Made by a program: the position numbers and the translations under genes. Positions 38,756-50,300 of a DNA stretch of 64,000 bases are shown here, piece after piece. This DNA is from Daphnia carinata. Lineage: Eukaryota; Arthropoda; Branchiopoda; Diplostraca; Daphniidae. The DNA is taken from contig NC_081339.1 of assembly GCF_022539665.2 (NCBI RefSeq), positions 8,677,367-8,741,366 on the forward strand. Direction: 5' to 3'. The notes under the pieces are model-generated. The model worked only from the letters and a program-made list of their open reading frames with translations, did not search any database and was not told where the DNA came from. Numbering within the stretch: position 1 is the stretch's first letter; every line of letters starts with the position of its first letter.

Positions 38756-39299
38756 ACCTGAGCGCTTAGAAGTTGTTCGGAAGAAGTTGGAACGTTGAAC
38801 ACTATTCAATGCCTTTTAACTACGCAAGCCCGTAACATAATATCTATATCCTTTCCTAAATTGGAAGCTGTAATTTAGGACCGTACGGCTATGAAGTGCA
38901 TGAAATGATGTACGGCATCCAGGAGTGGTTGCGAAAACCCATTCCTTTCGTATGTTCGCGTGCCAATGCTGGTGTAACTCTTGGAATTGGCAAACTTGAA
39001 ATAAATATAGTACAAAAAAAATTTCCGGTGAAACTGGTTTTTAAAAACTATTCGTTGTAGTGCTTAAAATGCAAAGTTTTTTCTCCCTATATGGTATTCT
39101 TTCACGACATTTTCAACTTCCAAGATGAATGTAACATGTACCGCGAAGTTAAAAAAAGAAACTTCCAGCCGGTGGCCGGAGGAGGCAAGGAACTAAACTT
39201 TTGGCGCTCGAGGCAATATTCCGACATACCATTCAAACTAGCGTGCGACTACGTGACTGTCAGACGCTGTCCACGTCACCAAAAAAGTTACTTTCCAAA
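38756..39299. other. Gap between the arrestin and glutathione peroxidase genes
   Basis: Contains AATAAA at 39000-39005, likely the arrestin poly(A) signal. A 76-aa frame at 39091-39321 overlaps the GPX start and is not supported. Confidence 0.5.
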
Positions 39300-40109
39300 A
39301 TGCTTTGCTATCACGTGCTAATATTTTTTTTTGTTACTCTTGCAATATCTAAAAGTGACGATCTGCCAGATTTTTACACGTTTACCGTTCAGGATATAGA
39401 AGGCGAAGAAGTGTCATTGGAAGAATACCGAGGAAAGGTAATAAGAAGTTTACTGCTTAAAACAGATAATTGTACTTACAAACTGTTTGTCACAGGTTTC
39501 TTTAGTAGTCAATGTTGCTAGTTTATGTGGGTACACTGACAGTAGTTACAGAGGGTTGAAAAGACTACAAGATATTCTTGGATATAGCCAAAAGTTCAAT
39601 GTCCTGGCTTTCCCTTGTAATCAGTTTGGAGAACAGGAACCATATGAAGATGAAGTTATTTTGAATTTTGCCAAAACTAACTATGATGTTGAGTTTCCCA
39701 TTTTCTCCAAAGTTGATGTAATAGGTGAAAATGCCCATCCAGCATTCAAAAATCTCATAAGTGAGTGTCACTTAAACTGAATATCATCTCAAGACTCACA
39801 GAATCTATTTTATGCTATAGATCAGTCATCTGTTCACCCTGATTGGAACTTTTACAAATATTTAGTCGATCATAATGGAAGAGTGTTAAAGGCATGGAGT
39901 ACTAAAACAACCGTTGAAGAAATTTTTGACAGGTAGACTTATATTTGCCAAGATGAATTCATTTTCTTATCCTTAATTCTATTCTGACATTGTTTAGTTG
40001 TAAGGCAGCTCTTGATTCTATTCCCGAAGCATCTGCCGCAACAGATGCAGGTGATGCTTCCGATCTGCCGTCGTCACCGGCCGATGTTGTCTCTAAAGAT
40101 GAACTGTAA
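39300..40109 (+). CDS. GPX7: ER-type glutathione peroxidase (GPX7/8-like) ending in KDEL
   Basis: Thiol peroxidase of the secretory pathway; GPX7/8 use H2O2 to oxidise protein disulfide isomerases. Exons: 39300-39437, 39496-39760, 39821-39932, 39998-40109, giving 208 aa. The signal peptide is at residues 1-18 (MLCYHVLIFFFVTLAISK). The peroxidatic site NVASLCGYT has Cys57 (TGT), not selenocysteine. The Gln and Trp of the site are in FPCNQFGEQEP and PDWNFYKYLVDHNG. The chain ends KDEL, a canonical ER retrieval signal, after a longer tail than GPX7 usually has. The start ATG directly opens the signal peptide. It converges on the SPS gene, with 389 bp between stop codons. Confidence 0.95.
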
Positions 40110-40297
40110 TATAATTTTCAGTTCATTTGTTTAAACTATTGGTGCAATACATGTACACATTGAATTGATGATTTGTGAAACTGTATTTCCTTGTTATTCA
40201 AAACGACAGTCAATTTGTCGTTGTAAAAAGAAAAACACACGGATGAAATAGGAATAACGTTGAGGCAGGAAAAACCAAGTAAAACTACTAAGATGGA

Positions 40298-40372
40298 GTG
40301 TGTCGCGTTTATACTTCATCGATAACAAGACTGAGTTAACAGTTTCTTTGTTTCGGTTCATTCGACGTACAC
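40298..40372 (-). promoter_or_regulatory. SECIS-like element (form II) in the SPS 3' UTR
   Basis: Read on the minus strand, about 127 bases past the stop codon. Stem I pairs GTCG (40366-40363) with CGAC (40305-40302), extended by GTGT/ACAC-type pairs. The SECIS core ATGA is at 40361-40358, with TGA opposite at 40318-40316. Twelve bases after ATGA comes AAAC (40345-40342): an unpaired AA followed by a mini-stem ACTG/CAGT (40343-40340 with 40333-40330) and a six-base loop. That layout is the form II SECIS pattern. Stem II is imperfect (mismatch and bulges). Folding was done by eye. Confidence 0.7.
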
Positions 40373-40498
40373 AACTCTTATTGTCTTTTTGGGCTCTATA
40401 AACAAGTGCCCGCCCCCCAGGACATATATATGACATAAAACTTTTGCATGTTGAGAAAAAAAAAATGGCAAATGATGCGATGGTGGTATCTTCGAACT

Positions 40499-42159
40499 CT
40501 ACCAAAGTTCACCTTCTTTTTCTTTAGCTGGAACTTCAATAACTCGAGGTTTATCAATAATTCGCGCAGTTCGATTGCCTTTTTCCACTATTCCTATAAT
40601 CCATGCTTGATAGCCCTCCGTTTTCTCAATGTCTTTACAGTAGGCGGCAGCTTGCTCACGAGGAAGGCAGATTAACATCCCACCTAATAACAAATTATAT
40701 TCAAATATGGTGACACATCTTTAAGGTAGATGAATTACCTGAAGTTTCGGCAGAAAGGCCTTGAAGCAGCTGAAACATATTACCACATGCCTTGGCAACA
40801 GCAGCCATTTTTGCTATGACAGGTAAATTATGTATAACAAACGAAACTTCATTCTTCTGATGGGCAGCAAGGTTCTGTGCATGACCTAAAAGTCCAAATC
40901 CAGTCACATCCGTAGCCGCATGAGCGTTATATTTGTGCATCAAACGAGCAGCTAGAATGATAATCGGTAACAAAACTATATATGAAGGATTGCATTGAAA
41001 CGTCGTTATATAACTGAATACCTGTCCTATTCAATCTTGCCATGGAATCAATCGAACGTAGGTAAGCTTTACGTACGTCATCTTCCGAAACGACCAATTT
41101 AATCCTGTTCCAGCGATCTTGCAAATCCAACCACTGGTGCGCATTGACAGCTACTTGCGTGCCCAATGGCTTTGTTAAAACCAGCACATCTCCTACAACG
41201 GCATTGTCTGGCCTGAATAACAAAATCTTCTTATGAGTACTAGTAGGAATTTGTAAGAAATTACATGAAGTGTCACTAACATTATGAGTTCTGACGTTTG
41301 GCACACAGAAGACGCTACCCCTCCAATGGTACACCATGGGTTCATAACTGTTTGGCCACCTGTTACATTTGTACCAGCCTCCAAGGCACAGTCCTATTGT
41401 AGCAGAAATGTTAAAAATATGGAATTTTGCCACACCGTTACTATAGTTACCTTAAAACCACGCATCATAAGTGGCATCACAATGTCTCTTTCTTTTTCTG
41501 TCATTTTGGTTGAAACACCAATTAACATCAGCATGTTGTCACACTCTGTTACACCCATGGCATACAAATCACTCAAAACGTTGGCAGCAGTTATCTTCCC
41601 TACAATTGAACTAGAAGCTAGAATGTTTGAAAACACCAGTCAATGCAGCACTAACCTTGCATGTAAGGGTCATCTACTAATGGATAGAAAAAATCTGTTG
41701 TCTGCACAAGAGAAAGGCCTCCATGGCGAAGGGGTGTAACTGATGCATCCATGCCAACACCTCAAAAAAATATTTATCAAATACACATACACAAATACCA
41801 GAACTGTACTTAAATAATGTCAGTCCGCAGTGGAAAAATCCATCAAACTGAAGTGATAAAATACCGATTCTTGTGTAGGGAAAATGAAGATATTGGTTCT
41901 GCTCATGATCTTGGATGTTTGCATCATCATCCTGAAGCCCTGCAGACAATAGCAGTTTCCCAAGAACATCTTGGGAACACTTACACCCTCATCCTTTTAA
42001 ATCCGCATAGCGCGTCAATCGGAAAGATGCGTCCAGATCATGAGCAACAGGATCGAAGGGTCGCCTTAATGACAAGGTCGTCGCATTTTCTCCAGTCAAC
42101 TCCAACTGAACTGCTTGGACAGCAGCTAGGGCCTCCGGTGTAACGTTGGATGACTCCAT
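40499..42159 (-). CDS. SEPHS2: Selenophosphate synthetase with in-frame UGA (SPS2-type selenoprotein)
   Basis: Makes monoselenophosphate from selenide and ATP, the selenium donor for Sec-tRNA. Exons: 42159-41865, 41760-41656, 41599-41451, 41393-41281, 41212-41022, 40951-40739, 40683-40499, giving 416 aa. The frame is open except for TGA at 41991-41989 (codon 57), exactly where SPS enzymes carry Sec or Cys: [17 protein letters not shown]. Conserved segments include [72 protein letters not shown] and [20 protein letters not shown]-like hairpin lies in the 3' UTR. An SPS1-UGA readthrough gene, as in Hymenoptera, is the alternative; the SECIS favours true Sec. Confidence 0.95.
41989..41991 (-). 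other. UGA recoding codon (selenocysteine 57)
   Basis: TGA in the middle of an otherwise open, conserved first exon, followed by GGG TGT AAG. It aligns with the catalytic Sec/Cys of selenophosphate synthetases. About 40 conserved codons follow it before the first splice site, so it is not the end of the protein. Confidence 0.9.
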
Positions 42160-44395
42160 GGTAGTCGGACGACTAACCTACTAGATAACACGTAAAATCT
42201 ACACATAACAAATGTATCCATGATGTCCGAGCTCTTCCTGCAATACGGAACCAAATAAAAATACAAAGATCTTAGTACCTGACAACGGGGTTAGAGGATC
42301 TCTTTTCTGCCTTCGAAAATTCAAACGTTCAAACAGGCAAAACGGCAAGCTATGAAATGGCGTCCGGGTGGTAGCGTGCTATAGCATGCGTTGTTCGAGG
42401 CAAAGGACAAGCCGCATCAGTTTTCGATGGAAAAGGGGGAAACTGAGCCAAGCGAGCGCAGCGCCTCTCTAGTAAGAGAAAAACGCTCCTGCGGCCATCT
42501 GATGAACCCGATGAAAACACAGACAACTGAGATGCCTCGTTTCAGTGAAAACCTGGCTGTATGAACCTATTTTTAGTGCTGCTCTCTTTCGGTTAGTTCA
42601 TGGATAGTGTGAAACCATTTTGTTGATCGGCGATCCAGAAAGAGGGAAGAAACATACCCACGGAACTGTCGACATTTCCTGCTCACCAGGGTGATATGGA
42701 AATGAAATAACTGACAAATTTCTTAAAGAAAACGAAAGTGAAGTATGCATGTTTGTATTGAAGTCATCGCAAAATGTCATACAACCTTGTTATAGTTAAA
42801 TGAAATCGGATTTCACAAACATATGTCTATTGACTTTCCATGTGTATTGCTTTTGACCCCAGAATGAAACTTCCGTTGTTATTTAACCATTTCCACTTTC
42901 CACTTTACGTAACAATAACAACATATCGAGTTAAAAAATCGAGAAAGGAAGGGCTTTACAAATTTGCCTAGAATATTAAGAATAGGAGAAAAAAAATCAC
43001 ACGTCTACTTTCCATTCCCAGTTGCTAGAAATACGCCACCAATATCTGGAGGAATTGTTTTAAATACAGGCTGCAGCGAATGAACGCAAAAGTAGATCTT
43101 CGCACGCAAACTAATCACTACGAACCATTAACCGGAAACTTAGGGGAATTGAAAAAAAAAAAAATCACCAATTGTGCACGATAACATAAATAAAAGTGTT
43201 ATTGCTTTCAACCTTCCCTTCCAGGTGTTTCCTATCGTTTGGAAGTGGCATCTACACGAGGAAGGATTTAATTACTATGCCCGAAGATCAGATATTTCTA
43301 GCCACAAAGATGAAAGAGAACATCTGCGAGGGTGTCTTTCTTTTACATAAGCTTTTTCCTTTTTTTTTTTTAAGTCTCATTTCGATCTCGCATAAAAATG
43401 TGCTTCTCAAATTCGACGTTGCGCATGGAATCCAAAATATGTAAAAAGTTAAACAAGTTAGTTTGAATTTCTTTTGATACGGGTCCTTAAAAACTGCTTT
43501 CAAGAGGAATCGTTAAAAAAGTTATATGTCAAACAAATTTCTAAAATACCATAGAAAGGCTATAATGAATCAAACGAACTCAATGTAAACACAGATTATT
43601 CAAAGTTCTCTATAAGGTGTGACTAGCCGAAATGTTAATACGGTGAATCCTGTTGTAATGCAATTTTTGATATTGGCGGCGATGACTTGTCTATGGCCTC
43701 CCTTGTATTTAGTACTAACATATCGAGATCCTTTCTTTTTCTTGTTTTTTTTTTTTTTTGATTTTTGAAATAACAATCTTTGTCATATAAATGCAAATGA
43801 TTATCAAAATTCACCGTCGCGTCGACTAAATTATCTTGAGTAAGAAAAAACTCCAATATTTGAAAAGAAGAAGACATTACTTAAATCAGCCCTCTGCGAT
43901 CTCCTTTCATATCCCAGACCTAAATGCTCATTGACCTCAAACGCACACTGTGATAAGAAAATGAAAATCATGAAAATCAGTCGTAATATTTCACAAAAGA
44001 GGTCGCAAAATGAAGCAACCGGGGCTGTGTAAAAAAAATTTAAAAAATTAAAAAAGAAACTTACAACATGCGGAATTGAACTAAATCCAAAGTGGCGGGT
44101 CGATGGGGTAGAGTGCGATGAAAATAATTTGCGTTATCTTTACTATTTCGGTGGGAAACGAACAAAAAAAAATTATTCAATTAATCATAACCACATAATT
44201 TTTTTGTTTATGGGAAAGGTAGTCGAAATGCGATTCAAATCTCAACAGGGGGCTTCAGCTAGGAATCGTTTTTTAAAAAATCCTAAATAAATGCTGATGG
44301 GGAATTGAATGACCAGTAAAACTGATTCTTTCAAAACACTGTTTTTTTTTTGTTTTTTTTTTGCCTTTTCATTAGAAGCTCATTGGCAGAAAGAG
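42160..44395. other. Intergenic region between SPS and the Na+/Ca2+,K+ exchanger
   Basis: AT-rich, with T-runs near 43750 and 44345. Short ORFs (for example 43196-43444 and 43635-43877) are low-complexity. It probably includes the 3' UTR of the exchanger and the SPS promoter. Confidence 0.45.
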
Positions 44396-47300
44396 CTAAA
44401 CGGGACAACTTAAGGTCCCGTACTCGAATCCAAGGGAAACGGCGACGAAAACGAAGTAGAAGACAAACATGGTTATTCCAAGTGCTTTGTTCATTTTCCA
44501 TCGGGCGCATGCAATGCTGAGAACGACAAAACACAGCATGCCGAAAAGGACGAGAACGGAACAAGCCATTCCCGAACTGCTAACTGGCACTGGGCTGCCC
44601 ATGATGATGCAATATAGTAGCCATGGAAGTGGTAGCCTGTTTTGTTTGCAGTACGTGTCCCCGTTTTTTTTCAGTCCCAGACATGAAAAGAGACAATAAA
44701 CACACGAGGCAAAAGAAATTAAGATTACCATCACGACCATAGTCCAATAATTAAAAATCAAAATAATAGCAGATGAAACTATAGGTAGCCTAATTGTTGG
44801 TTTCAATGTGCTGGATATACAAAGACCTATTTGAAATATGTTAAAAAATTTGAATAAAAAATAAAGTAAAACGTCTCACGTCAACCATTGCATGGCTCAA
44901 TCAAAATTGGCCCTTTTTTGATGAAGCCAAAAAAGACATAGACCTACGGGACTGTGGATCAAATCATCCCTAAACGATACATATTAAAAAAAAAAACTTG
45001 TTGCATTGATTTTATATTCATATTGATATCATTGATTATATTCAGCAATCTTTTTGGCAAAACGATTTTTGGAACAGACAATGAGTTGGCTTGACTGTTT
45101 AAAGGTATTAGAACGGACAGTAATTCAAGAAACGCTGTTCCCTATTCCGATGGAAGCAATCGATTGGATTTTATCAAGTCACCGGGCCAACGTTTTACAT
45201 GTTTACCATTTTTTGGGTTGAGTTTGCTCCGTTCCATACGCAAAAGAAAACGAAATTCTTATAACATAGTTCCGCACATTTTTCCATTTGAATTGCACGC
45301 AAGATAAGACAACAACAAATTTCGCACATTTGAAATTTGAATCCCTGTAGGCTATAGCCAGCAAATTGAGCTGTTTTGCATATAGCTGCGATAGCGAACT
45401 ATCTACTAGACAACCCGACATTAAAGACAGTAGGCTATCAGTATGTATAGCTATTTGTTCTGAAAATTATCGAATTTTCTGCTTAGTGTTGAATTTCTGG
45501 TTTCAAAAACGACTTATACAATAGCATCTTGGAAACGGGGATAGGCCTCATAGAACGTTGCCCAGAAAACAAAATATGTATTCTTCGTGCAGCCGAATTC
45601 ATTCTGATGCATCATAACTGCTGCTAGGGCAGTTATATAATGTACCGCAATTGAATCAGAAACTCTGAAATAATGCTCCTTTTGAGTTAAACTAATTAGC
45701 GTGCGCTATTCCGAAACGTTATTTACATAGCACGCTTTGCTGGAAAGGCAAAAATAGCTTAGGTATCTCCACCAAACGACGCTTTAACAGCATGCGGAAT
45801 AGCCCACATGTTTTTTTTAATCATTAGTTTGAAATCACGTAACGTTTCATTTTACCACAGGATGTAAACGTTGTTGATGTTGCAATAACCATAACCCAAC
45901 TACATTATAGTCTATAATGTTCTATACAAAAAGACCCAGCGTTCAAAATACTAGTGCTTGGTCCAAACATTTGAGTGTACGTTTTCCTGCATCGTTTATA
46001 GTGTCCTGTATATATCGTTTATTACTATTTATAATTTTGTTTTAGGAGAGGGGGGGGGGTTCACGCTGAAATATGATAACCGGTGGATTAACTATGTGGA
46101 ACTTAGTGAGTTTGTTGGCATACTGGCATTCTGGCATTCGTTTGCCTATACCTTATCTTTCACATGGAATTTTGTCAAAGGATTCGCAAAAAATTCTTGG
46201 GCTTTCTGAGACTGTTCACGTGCTTATTAAAAATGTTATTTTTTGGGGGTCTAAACTCAAAGCATCCAAGAAGGAATCAATAGTCAAAACATCTTACCCA
46301 ACGCAAATGTCGAAAATATTCGATCCAACCGACGAAGAAACAGCCATGTCTCCTAGGCCCTTTCGTGCTACAATCACCGATGTTATTAAATCAGGGATCG
46401 AGGTACCAGCAGCCAGAAAGGTCAAGCCCATGACCTAAAGTAAAAAAAAAAAACATTACCCCAAAACATTTACCTATATAGTTTGCTGTATGTATCAATC
46501 AATAAATAGATAAAACAAAATAATAAAAGTAATGCACATACGTGGTGGTACGTTACAAATGACGAACAGCACAATGAAGTGCACAAGAAACGGTTGGTCG
46601 ATTCAATGAATTATATAAACATTTATTTACCTCGGGGGGGATGTAAACTGTCTCTCCAGTCAAGTTAGCCCACCATACCATGAGATATGAATAGGCAGCA
46701 ATCCAAAGAATACTACCGATGAAGGTGATGACAAAGAACCGCTTTCCTGAAAAAATAATAAGCAGCCATTAGCATGTTGTAGGGTGACGCACAATCTCCT
46801 TTACGGAGCAAGTTTCACGCCGTGTGCGTAAGCAACGTAAAGGCATCTAATTTCATATGCATCAATTATTCGTGCGTTACCGCTGGACGTGAGACAAGTG
46901 GCGTCTCCCCGTGCCAAATAGCACGTTTAGTGCATACATTAGCGCAAAGATCAAAGGGAAAAGACTCCCCGTAATTTCATTGCTTTTCATTCCCTATTCT
47001 CCAGGTCGTGACATTAGACGATTGCGCTTCAACTTCTCCCCCGGCACAATCGATTTCAAGTTCGAGATCCCGTACAACGGTTAGAGCCAAAGTTCTTGTT
47101 CCCTCTCTGGTTCAATTAAACGACGACGAAACATAGGACTATAATCTAAAAAAAAAATCTTGTGTACGTATTGTTTTCTAAAGAAGAACGCAACTTACGT
47201 AACTAGATCAGAAATGATTTGAAGAGCACCCACTAAAGCGGTTAAAGACGTTTTGCGTCAGGCCTCAATCCCTCAAACGAACCTTACAATAGACTACAAG

Positions 47301-50300
47301 AAAACTTAAAAGTAATTTATCCCATAACCGTGCCAAACCATTATTTCCATTATTATGGTTTTCGATTCATGCCCTGCTTTTCCCTTGAAGAGTTCCTTAA
47401 CGAGATATCCCCTCCAAAAAAAATGGATAGACCTTGTTAAGCGAGGCTATCGCATGGTATCAGACTTGTCGTATATATTAAACAAGTAATGGAACATCAC
47501 TCCTTATGTCAACCGACACACACAAAAAAAAAAGAATGACATAAAAGGACAGAGAGAGAGAGGAGAGAGAGAAAAAAAAATCTTAGTCAGTCTGATTGGC
47601 CGGAGATTGGTTACGTAATCGGTTATCCACTATGTGTTATGAAGGAAAAGAAGACATTCCGGGTGGCGTCATATCAGGGGGTTCTGACTATAACAGATTG
47701 TATTGGGGGCGTCTTTTGGGCGTCATGAAGCGTGTGATTAATTCAGCAGCCAATTATTGGTGTAGGCTCTGGTCTCAAATTACCATGCTAATCATTCTAG
47801 TTGTATCATCAGAACGAGCTTTTCGGGGTAAGCTCAAACCAACGAGCCATCCGCGCGCGTGATCGACATTCTTTTTTTCTTTTTTTCGCGAAGAATAACC
47901 GAATGTCGAGACCCTGTTTTATCACGTTTCTCTCTGTGGTCTATCATGCACAACTACACGTATAATCCCCTAAATGAATAGAACTTTGAAAAAGTGCAGA
48001 ATGAGTACAAGGGGGCTTCGAGTTATTGATGTTAAAGAACAGAATTCTCCATTGATGAAACTTCCTATTGATCACATGTGCGTGTTCTTTTTTACATGTA
48101 CCCAGTCATTCTTAGTTATATTGTTTATACCAGTCCGTATTGAGTCAAAGAGATCAAAACATTCTATGCGCAAAATTTCAAAAAAAAAAAACAGAAAAAA
48201 ACAAACAAACAAAAAGAATTTAATATAGAACGTGACTTGCAGGTCGTTTTCAACCAATCAAGTCTGTTATTTATTATTATTTTTTTAAATAAAAAAACAA
48301 AACATTTATAGAATATTATGACTCACCTTGTGGCGTTCGAGTGTCGGGTAAGGTCAACCATAACGGCCACAAAATTGGTGCCAGGAATATATATGTCAAC
48401 TGTTTGCGAGTCCCTTCTGGCCAGGACAGGTCCAGAGGTTTTGCGGCTTCTTCATCGCCGCCGCCAGCAGCACCGTCGGCACCGCCGACAGCCCCGTTAG
48501 CGTCTTGCCGATTAGACATTGATGTGCAATCGACGACAGCCGAAACACCGGCGTCTGTTTTAGTGAGGATGGCTGTGGCCGCAGAAACAGATGCGGACGC
48601 TGCAGTTGCTTCGCTGACAATAAACGATTCCACGGGTGTCATCTCGGATCGTGCGGTGCAAGAAAACTGCATTACGAACAGGGCCGAAACGCGATTCATT
48701 CTTAATGTGTATACTCTTGTATATAAATAATATAAAACAGGGATTTTTCGTATGCCGAAAAGCTTTTTATTCACGCCAGTGATGGGGGGGGGGGGGGCGA
48801 TAGCTGGTTTATGTGTTAAAAGAAAATTTTAGTTTTAAAGTTTTCTTTAAGTTTCTGTTTGAATGCGCAAAGTTGTTCAAAGAAAAGTTTCAGCTTCAGT
48901 CTTTAAACGTCTTTTAAAAAGTTTTAGAATCAAATTGAAATGATTAGATGTTCACTCCAAAAACGGTTAGACCCAACTGAAGCCCATTTTTTTTTTAAGC
49001 TTCAAACAGCTTGTTAGAGTTTTAATTTTCTGGGGATTAGCAGTTTCAAGTTTCTTACCACTGGCGTGAATTGAATAGCTCGTAACATTTGGAATGGCGT
49101 GATGCGTGACGGAAATACGTAATTACATGTTTACCTCTTCATTTGCATCGCGACCATTGGCCACGGTTTGCTCCTTCGTAGCGTCCAACAATACTCGCAA
49201 AGAGGCAATGGCATGCAGTTTGTTGGCTTTGTCGTCAACATGGCCTAAAGTTTACATTTTTTTGTTAATAAAGCGTATGGTTATTAATATCGTGGTAGTC
49301 TAATTTAATGCTTTCAATTCCCAATGAAATAAAACCAGCAAACCTCAACGCCCGTTAAAGAATCAGTCCTTTGTAATGTAACGTATACGAACTTTCTTAG
49401 CCCATGTCATGAAACAATGTAGGCCTAACGATATCAAGATTATTCTTTTTATGCGGCTATTTTATTATGGTTTCGTTGGGAATAAACGAAGCTCTGAAAT
49501 ACAAATTTCAATTTTACCTCCGTCGTGCATCGGGTCAATACTGTGAATCATCAACGTGAGTAGGCCATGGCGGAACTTGGAACCTCGTATCCCAGCACTT
49601 GCTGCCCGGCCTCGGTCATTTGCGGTTCCACCTTCTCGTTTGATAGAAATAGTTTTTATTTCTATAAATTTCTGATACCAACGTTAATTTACAGATAAGT
49701 TTCACATCCAAATAATTATTTCTTCGTACACCGCTGAAACACTAAGAAGCCATTTTTCTTAACATTCATTTACGGCCTTAAAATATTTGCGGAAAATAAG
49801 CATACAAATTAATTAGGAAGGAACACGAGCCGTAGCCGCATTTAATTGGCAAACAAAGCTTAAAAAAAAAAACATTAAGCAATTGGTTTCTTAACAGGGC
49901 TCAGTGAAGTTCTGTATTTCTCACTAAACTATTTGCGCTCAAGCAATGTAAAGCCCTTCGCATCAATGAGGCCACGGAACGACGGCACTATTCTAGCCAA
50001 ACTAGACTATACACGTCGCTATACATGAATAATGCATTTAAATTGTCTTTTTTTATTCGCCATCCTGTGTTCTTTAAAATAAAAATTTATGTTCTTTTTT
50101 TTTTTTTTTTTTACCCTTAAACCATTTTGTCTAGTTTATTTTTACTACTTTCGGCCGTATGTTTGATGATATTGTGCTGGTTGCGAAATATGCAAACATA
50201 GGCTACGTTTACTGGGATAATGCAGTTTCACTAGTGACAACATCACCAGCGAGACTTTCAGAGGTCGGTACATGCTGTGCGAGGGAGGTTCGAATTAGAT

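Noticed and set aside
41284-41739. 151-aa plus-strand ORF
   Set aside because: It is antisense to three SPS exons and spans their introns.
47596-47862. 88-aa plus-strand ORF in the exchanger intron
   Set aside because: It starts with TTG rather than ATG and has no recognised domain.
48318-48730. Plus-strand ORFs of 60 and 129 aa
   Set aside because: They are antisense shadows of exchanger exon 6, whose Ala/Gly codons keep the other strand open.
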